This document shows positions 22,412 through 26,031 of a DNA stretch of 26,031 bases, piece after piece. Below the pieces are notes generated by a model. The model had not been told where the DNA came from, searched no databases, and saw only the letters and a list, made by a program, of their open reading frames with translations. A program made the position numbers and the translations under genes. Source of the DNA: JAVZLH01 sp049700435 (GTDB lineage: Archaea; Thermoproteota; Bathyarchaeia; Bathyarchaeales; Bathycorpusculaceae); contig JBNAVK010000018.1 of NCBI GenBank assembly GCA_049700435.1, forward strand, positions 1-26,031, given 5' to 3'. Each line of letters opens with the position of its first letter. The stretch's first letter is position 1.

Positions 22412-22689
22412 TTTATCCTCGCAGCCTTTCTGGCTATTTCCAAAAAAGCAACACTGAAAACAATAGCTAGTAATGAGATAAGAAGCGCGTTTATACCTAC
22501 TTGTGGCATAGAAGCCAAAAGCTCATTATCTGAGCCTATACTAAATCCCAAGGAGAAAATTAACGCCAAAATGGTCAACAAAGTGACCTTTTCGAGATCG
22601 ATGCGTTTTCTGTTGCGAAATACAAAACCCAGCGCTATCCCAGCAGCGAGCACAACCACCAGATTAAGCATAATCACAGGATTAAACAT
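22408..22689 (-). CDS. LysO-type exporter, N-terminal domain as separate protein
   Basis: 93 residues from the ATG at 22689, which has GGTG about 6 bases upstream. A TTG twelve bases earlier is an alternative. Three hydrophobic helices are visible (about 5-24, 35-55 and 63-85), with the family features FRNRKRIDLEKVTLLTILAL and FSLGFSIGSDNELL. It matches the N-terminal part of LysO/DUF340, overlaps its partner by four bases and lies about 90 bases after EF-2 on the same strand. It would not work alone. Confidence 0.8.
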   Translation of the reverse strand: MFNPVIMLNLVVVLAAGIALGFVFRNRKRIDLEKVTLLTILALIFSLGFSIGSDNELLASMPQVGINALLISLLAIVFSVAFLEIARKAARIK

Positions 22690-22742
22690 ACCCAGCACCA
22701 ACTATTGCTAACAAACAAATGCTGCCATAACTTTAACCTTTC

Positions 22743-22755
22743 CGATTAATAATCG
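22743..22755. repeat. Small perfect inverted repeat between EF-2 and the LysO pair
   Basis: CGATTA-A-TAATCG, 6-base arms around one base, 24 bases after the EF-2 stop and 54 bases before the LysO start. It may be an operator for the exporter genes or an EF-2 transcript-end hairpin. No T tract follows on the minus strand. Confidence 0.3.
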
Positions 22756-22778
22756 AAATAAAATGAGGTTAGTCTCGG

Positions 22779-24998
22779 TTACGCTTCTTCATAGAATTCT
22801 TCCGCCCTTGGCGGCGTCGGACTTAAGCCTCTGCGTTCGCGAATTTGCCTTATGATATCCATCTGCATAGACTCTGGAACAGGCGCCCACCGACTGAACT
22901 GCGTTGCCCAAAACGCTCTGCCCTGCGTTGAAGACCGCAATTCATCCGCTAACCCAAAAGATTCTGCTACTGGCATTTCAGCCTTGACTATAACCATGTC
23001 CTCCTCGTTCACCATGTCCAAAATTTTGCCCCGACGCTTCTGAACTATCGATATGACTGAACTTACAAACTCGTTCGGCACCTTACAATCAAAGTTCAGA
23101 ATAGGCTCCAAAAGCTTCGGGTCGCTCAATAGAAAACAGCACCATATTGGACGCCAAGTCATGGGAAGAATTTGGGCTGGACCCCTGTGCACAGGGTCTT
23201 CATGAATTAATATGTCTTCAAGGTTCACCTTCAACCCGTAAGCTGGCTCTTTTGCCAAAACGCATGTGTGCACGGCTTCGCGGAAACCAGACTTCACATG
23301 ATCCAGCACTTCCTCAACATACTGCCTTCCCTTGATCCTGTTAACAAGAATGTTCGTGTCTTCAATTGCTATGACATTACGCGCGTCTTCCGTTGACCAA
23401 CCGAACTGTTTTGTTAGGATTTTCTGTCTTTCGTCACGAGTCTGCATCTCCGAAATTTTACCAGCCTTTATCGCCTCTATAACCTCATCCGAAAGCTTTT
23501 CCAAAGTAACCCATAGTCTGTTGTGCTTATTGGGGCTTTTACCCATTATAGGCGGACCCTTATAGTCGCGGCTGATGGTTTCACGGTAAATCACGATTGG
23601 CTTACTAATCTTAACTTTTAAACCAGCTTCCTGCATTCGGTAGGCGGTAACTTCCAAGTGTAGTTCACCCATGCCGCTTAGGAGAAACTCTCCGCTTTCC
23701 TTGTTTATCTTAAAATGCAAGTTCGGGTCTTCCAGAGTCAGCTTATGCATAACTTTATCAAAAAGCGGCAGGTCCTTCACGTCTTCAGGCTCAACAGCCA
23801 CCGTAACCACAGGGTCAGAAACATACTTTAAGCCTTCAAAAGGCTGCGTTTCCACCCCTTCCTCGGCGATTGTTTCACCTACATGAATTGAGGGTAAACC
23901 AGAAAGCGCAGCTATGTTCCCAGCGGGAACCTTATCCACAATCACTCTGTCTGCTGCCATACTCATGTAAACCTGTTGAATCGTACCTTTCTGTCGGCTG
24001 CTTACCAAGTGAACAATTTTTCCCTTCTCAACAGTACCGCTGAAAACTCTGCCAATAGCAACAACCCCGCTATGCGGGTCAACCTCTATCGTCGTCACAC
24101 ACATAAGAAGCGGTCCATTGGGGTCAACTTTAGCCATGGCCTTTCCAACGGGCGTGTTTGGATCTCCAGGCCAAATTTGGCTCTGCCTATATGGTTGTGC
24201 TTCAAGTGGATTCGGCAAATGTTCGCAAAACATGTCTAAGATTGGTTCATGCAACGGAGCCTTCTTGCTTAAGGCATCAACTTTCTTTGCAACTTCTTCC
24301 GGCTCTCCCGTGTAGGCGTCGACGATGTCTTTGAAGGTTATGCCCTTCGCTTTCATGTGGGGCAAGTTTAATCCCCATTTATGAAGAGCCGAGCCGAAAG
24401 CCACACGTCCATCCTCAACCTTAACCTGCCAATCCTTCTTGTGCTCCGGCGGAGCGTATTTCTCTATGAGAGTGTTTATCCTAACTATGATTTTCGCGAA
24501 TTTGCGCTGAACCTCTTCTGGAGTGAGCTTCAACTCCTTTATGAGCCTATCAACCTTGTTTATGTAAAGGATGGGCTTGACCCGTTCACGAAGCGCCTGC
24601 ATCAAAACGGTTTCTGTCTGGGTCATTGGCCCTTCTACGGCGTCAACAACAACCAATGCGCCGTCAACTGCACGTAGGCTTCTTGTAACTGCTCCACTGA
24701 AGTCTATGTGGCCTGGCGTGTCTATGAGGTTTATTAAATATTCTTTTCCCTTGTACACGTGGGCTAAGCTTATGTTTGAGGCGAAGACTGTCATCTGCCT
24801 CTTCTGCTCAAGCTCCCAAGAGTCGAGGAAGAGTTTCTGTCCTGCAACCTGTTCGCTGATTATCCCAGCGGCAGCTAAGAGACTGTCGGAGAGGGTTGTT
24901 TTCCCATGGTCTACGTGGGCTATGATGCTTGTGTTCCTTATGACCTCCGGATTATTCATTAACTTGACTATTTCTTCAATTTGTCTATAACGTCCCAT
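22779..24998 (-). CDS. fusA: Translation elongation factor EF-2 (archaeal)
   Basis: 739 residues, the normal archaeal length. The GTPase domain has the P-loop AHVDHGKTT, the DTPGHIDF switch II motif and the NKVD base-recognition motif. Domain II, domain III, the S5-like domain IV and domain V follow, ending in EEFYEEA. The diphthamide position is His604 in DPVHRGPAQILP. The surrounding loop differs somewhat from the most common archaeal form (PMTWRPIWCC after it), but the His is kept. The protein moves tRNAs and mRNA through the ribosome during translocation. The ATG start is preceded by GGAGGTC about 11 bases upstream. It lies on the strand opposite the RNA methyltransferase. Confidence 0.96.
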   Translation of the reverse strand: MGRYRQIEEIVKLMNNPEVIRNTSIIAHVDHGKTTLSDSLLAAAGIISEQVAGQKLFLDSWELEQKRQMTVFASNISLAHVYKGKEYLINLIDTPGHIDFSGAVTRSLRAVDGALVVVDAVEGPMTQTETVLMQALRERVKPILYINKVDRLIKELKLTPEEVQRKFAKIIVRINTLIEKYAPPEHKKDWQVKVEDGRVAFGSALHKWGLNLPHMKAKGITFKDIVDAYTGEPEEVAKKVDALSKKAPLHEPILDMFCEHLPNPLEAQPYRQSQIWPGDPNTPVGKAMAKVDPNGPLLMCVTTIEVDPHSGVVAIGRVFSGTVEKGKIVHLVSSRQKGTIQQVYMSMAADRVIVDKVPAGNIAALSGLPSIHVGETIAEEGVETQPFEGLKYVSDPVVTVAVEPEDVKDLPLFDKVMHKLTLEDPNLHFKINKESGEFLLSGMGELHLEVTAYRMQEAGLKVKISKPIVIYRETISRDYKGPPIMGKSPNKHNRLWVTLEKLSDEVIEAIKAGKISEMQTRDERQKILTKQFGWSTEDARNVIAIEDTNILVNRIKGRQYVEEVLDHVKSGFREAVHTCVLAKEPAYGLKVNLEDILIHEDPVHRGPAQILPMTWRPIWCCFLLSDPKLLEPILNFDCKVPNEFVSSVISIVQKRRGKILDMVNEEDMVIVKAEMPVAESFGLADELRSSTQGRAFWATQFSRWAPVPESMQMDIIRQIRERRGLSPTPPRAEEFYEEA

Positions 24999-25165
24999 AG
25001 CTAAGCAGACCTCCAGCTAACGAAATGCTTATTGTTGATTGGCGTCTTCTCGAGAGCATCATTTTTAGATTGTTGAAACATTTTCAGATTCGCTCTTGAA
25101 ATGTAGGCTACATGGATGTAAAAACGGCAACCTATTAACTTTTTGTCGTCGTAGTCAACTTCGCA

Positions 25166-26031
25166 ATGGCACCAAGTTTTTATGAGAAAATAAACAATTT
25201 GAGTTTGATGTCAGGTAAAAAATTTTTCTTAAGACGTTATGCTGAGTTGGGTTGGGAATTTAGGGATGTTAAGCCTAGACAAGCCATAAGAATAAATTCT
25301 ATGAATGCTCGAGAAGCAGACGTCATAAATAGACTAAAGTCTTTGGAGGTTGTGCTTGAAAAAATCCCCTTCCTAGAACATGCCTATTGGGTCTGTAAAT
25401 CAAGGTTTTCAGTAGGATCCACAACAGAGTATCTTTTAGGCTTGTACTCAATTCAGGAGGCCGTTGCCCAAATTCCAGCGACGTTATTCTCGAATTTGAA
25501 AGGTAAAATTGTGTTGGATGCATGCGCAGCGCCCGGGGGAAAAACCGTCCAATTGGCTGATTTGATGGGAAACACCGGCGTAATAGTTGCCTTAGACGTT
25601 AAAAGGGAAAGGTTAACAGCCTTATCAAATCAGCTTGAGCGCTGCGGCGTCAAAAACACGGTGGTTTATTGTTTGGACGCCAGAAAAGTTTCGCAGCTTA
25701 AAATCAAGTTTGACGGAATTCTCCTTGATGTCCCATGTTCAGGCAACTTTGCCACGGATGAGAAATGGTTCAGTAGAAGAACAATTAGGGATGTGGAAAG
25801 AAATGCGGTGCTTCAAAGGGAAATACTGGCTGAAGCAGTTAAAGTCCTAAAGGATGACGGAGAAATAGTTTATGCAACATGTTCCCTAGAGCCGGAAGAA
25901 AACGAGTTCAACATAGACTGGGCAGTAAGGAACTTGAACCTCAAAACCGAAAAGATTAACTGCTACGGTGAAAAAGCCCCTATAAGAATTTTCGGAAAAC
26001 AGCTTGACAGTTCAGTGGAAAACTGCAGAAG
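25166..26031 (+). CDS. NSUN/RsmB-type m5C RNA methyltransferase, 5' part (runs off right edge)
   Basis: 288 complete codons are visible from the ATG at 25166 and no stop appears before the window ends. The N-terminal part (about 1-95) is the PUA/NusB-like RNA-binding region typical of NOL1/NOP2/Sun proteins. The SAM-binding motif DACAAPGGKT starts at D118, ALDVKRERL is motif II, DVPCSGNF holds Cys191 (motif IV) and ATCSLEPEENE holds Cys239 (motif VI). Both cysteines are present, so the enzyme should be active, methylating C5 of cytosines in tRNA or rRNA with SAM. A TATA-like CCTATTAAC lies about 30 bases before the start and no ribosome binding site is seen. The target RNA cannot be read from sequence. 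Confidence 0.93.
   Translation, partial: MAPSFYEKINNLSLMSGKKFFLRRYAELGWEFRDVKPRQAIRINSMNAREADVINRLKSLEVVLEKIPFLEHAYWVCKSRFSVGSTTEYLLGLYSIQEAVAQIPATLFSNLKGKIVLDACAAPGGKTVQLADLMGNTGVIVALDVKRERLTALSNQLERCGVKNTVVYCLDARKVSQLKIKFDGILLDVPCSGNFATDEKWFSRRTIRDVERNAVLQREILAEAVKVLKDDGEIVYATCSLEPEENEFNIDWAVRNLNLKTEKINCYGEKAPIRIFGKQLDSSVENCR

Noticed and set aside
24999..25165. C/D box small RNA in the gap before the methyltransferase
   Set aside because: An ATGATG resembling a C box is present on the minus strand, but no matching D box at a suitable distance was found.
1..26031. CRISPR arrays, insertion sequences or prophage genes
   Set aside because: No regularly spaced repeats, transposase motifs, integrase or phage structural genes were seen in any part.

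Overview
The window looks like archaeal DNA. It carries a pelota homologue, an archaeal EF-2, an archaeal type A-like RNase P RNA, a tRNA-Gly whose small intron can fold into a bulge-helix-bulge, an NcsA/TtuA-type tRNA thiolase, frequent TTG/GTG starts and TATA-box promoters. The gene content and codon style suggest a Bathyarchaeia-like lineage, but this is an impression without any database comparison. A run of exactly 100 N (19887-19986) shows that it comes from a scaffolded draft assembly.

Layout. 1-2138: the end of an unrecognised protein, a two-helix membrane protein, a secreted beta-rich protein and a DUF457/YdjM-like membrane protein whose start codon is missing. 2266-5333: a same-strand run of flavodoxin, ferritin-like protein, cytosolic HtrA-type protease and pelota, reading as redox, stress and ribosome-rescue functions. 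5341-9825: mixed housekeeping genes (nucleotidyltransferase, DUF998 membrane protein, tRNA thiolase, ZIP metal transporter, zinc ribbon, PD-(D/E)XK nuclease-like protein, AK6/Fap7-like kinase). 9904-10221: RNase P RNA. 10242-11554: a winged-helix membrane regulator that appears split by a frameshift in a homopolymer.

11706-17967 is the most interesting part. A RuBisCO-like protein (form IV by its active-site residues), an FGGY sugar kinase and a saccharopine-dehydrogenase-fold oxidoreductase lie on the minus strand. A divergent MFS transporter and then a class II aldolase lie next to them. Uptake, phosphorylation, oxidation, RLP chemistry and aldol cleavage could together form a catabolic route for a sugar or polyol that I cannot match to a known pathway.

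18151-26031: a small membrane protein, a zinc-finger/DUF7662-like protein, the intron-containing tRNA-Gly(TCC), a secreted penicillin-acylase-family hydrolase interrupted by the assembly gap, a LysO-type exporter split into two overlapping genes, EF-2, and the start of an NSUN/RsmB-type m5C RNA methyltransferase that runs off the window.
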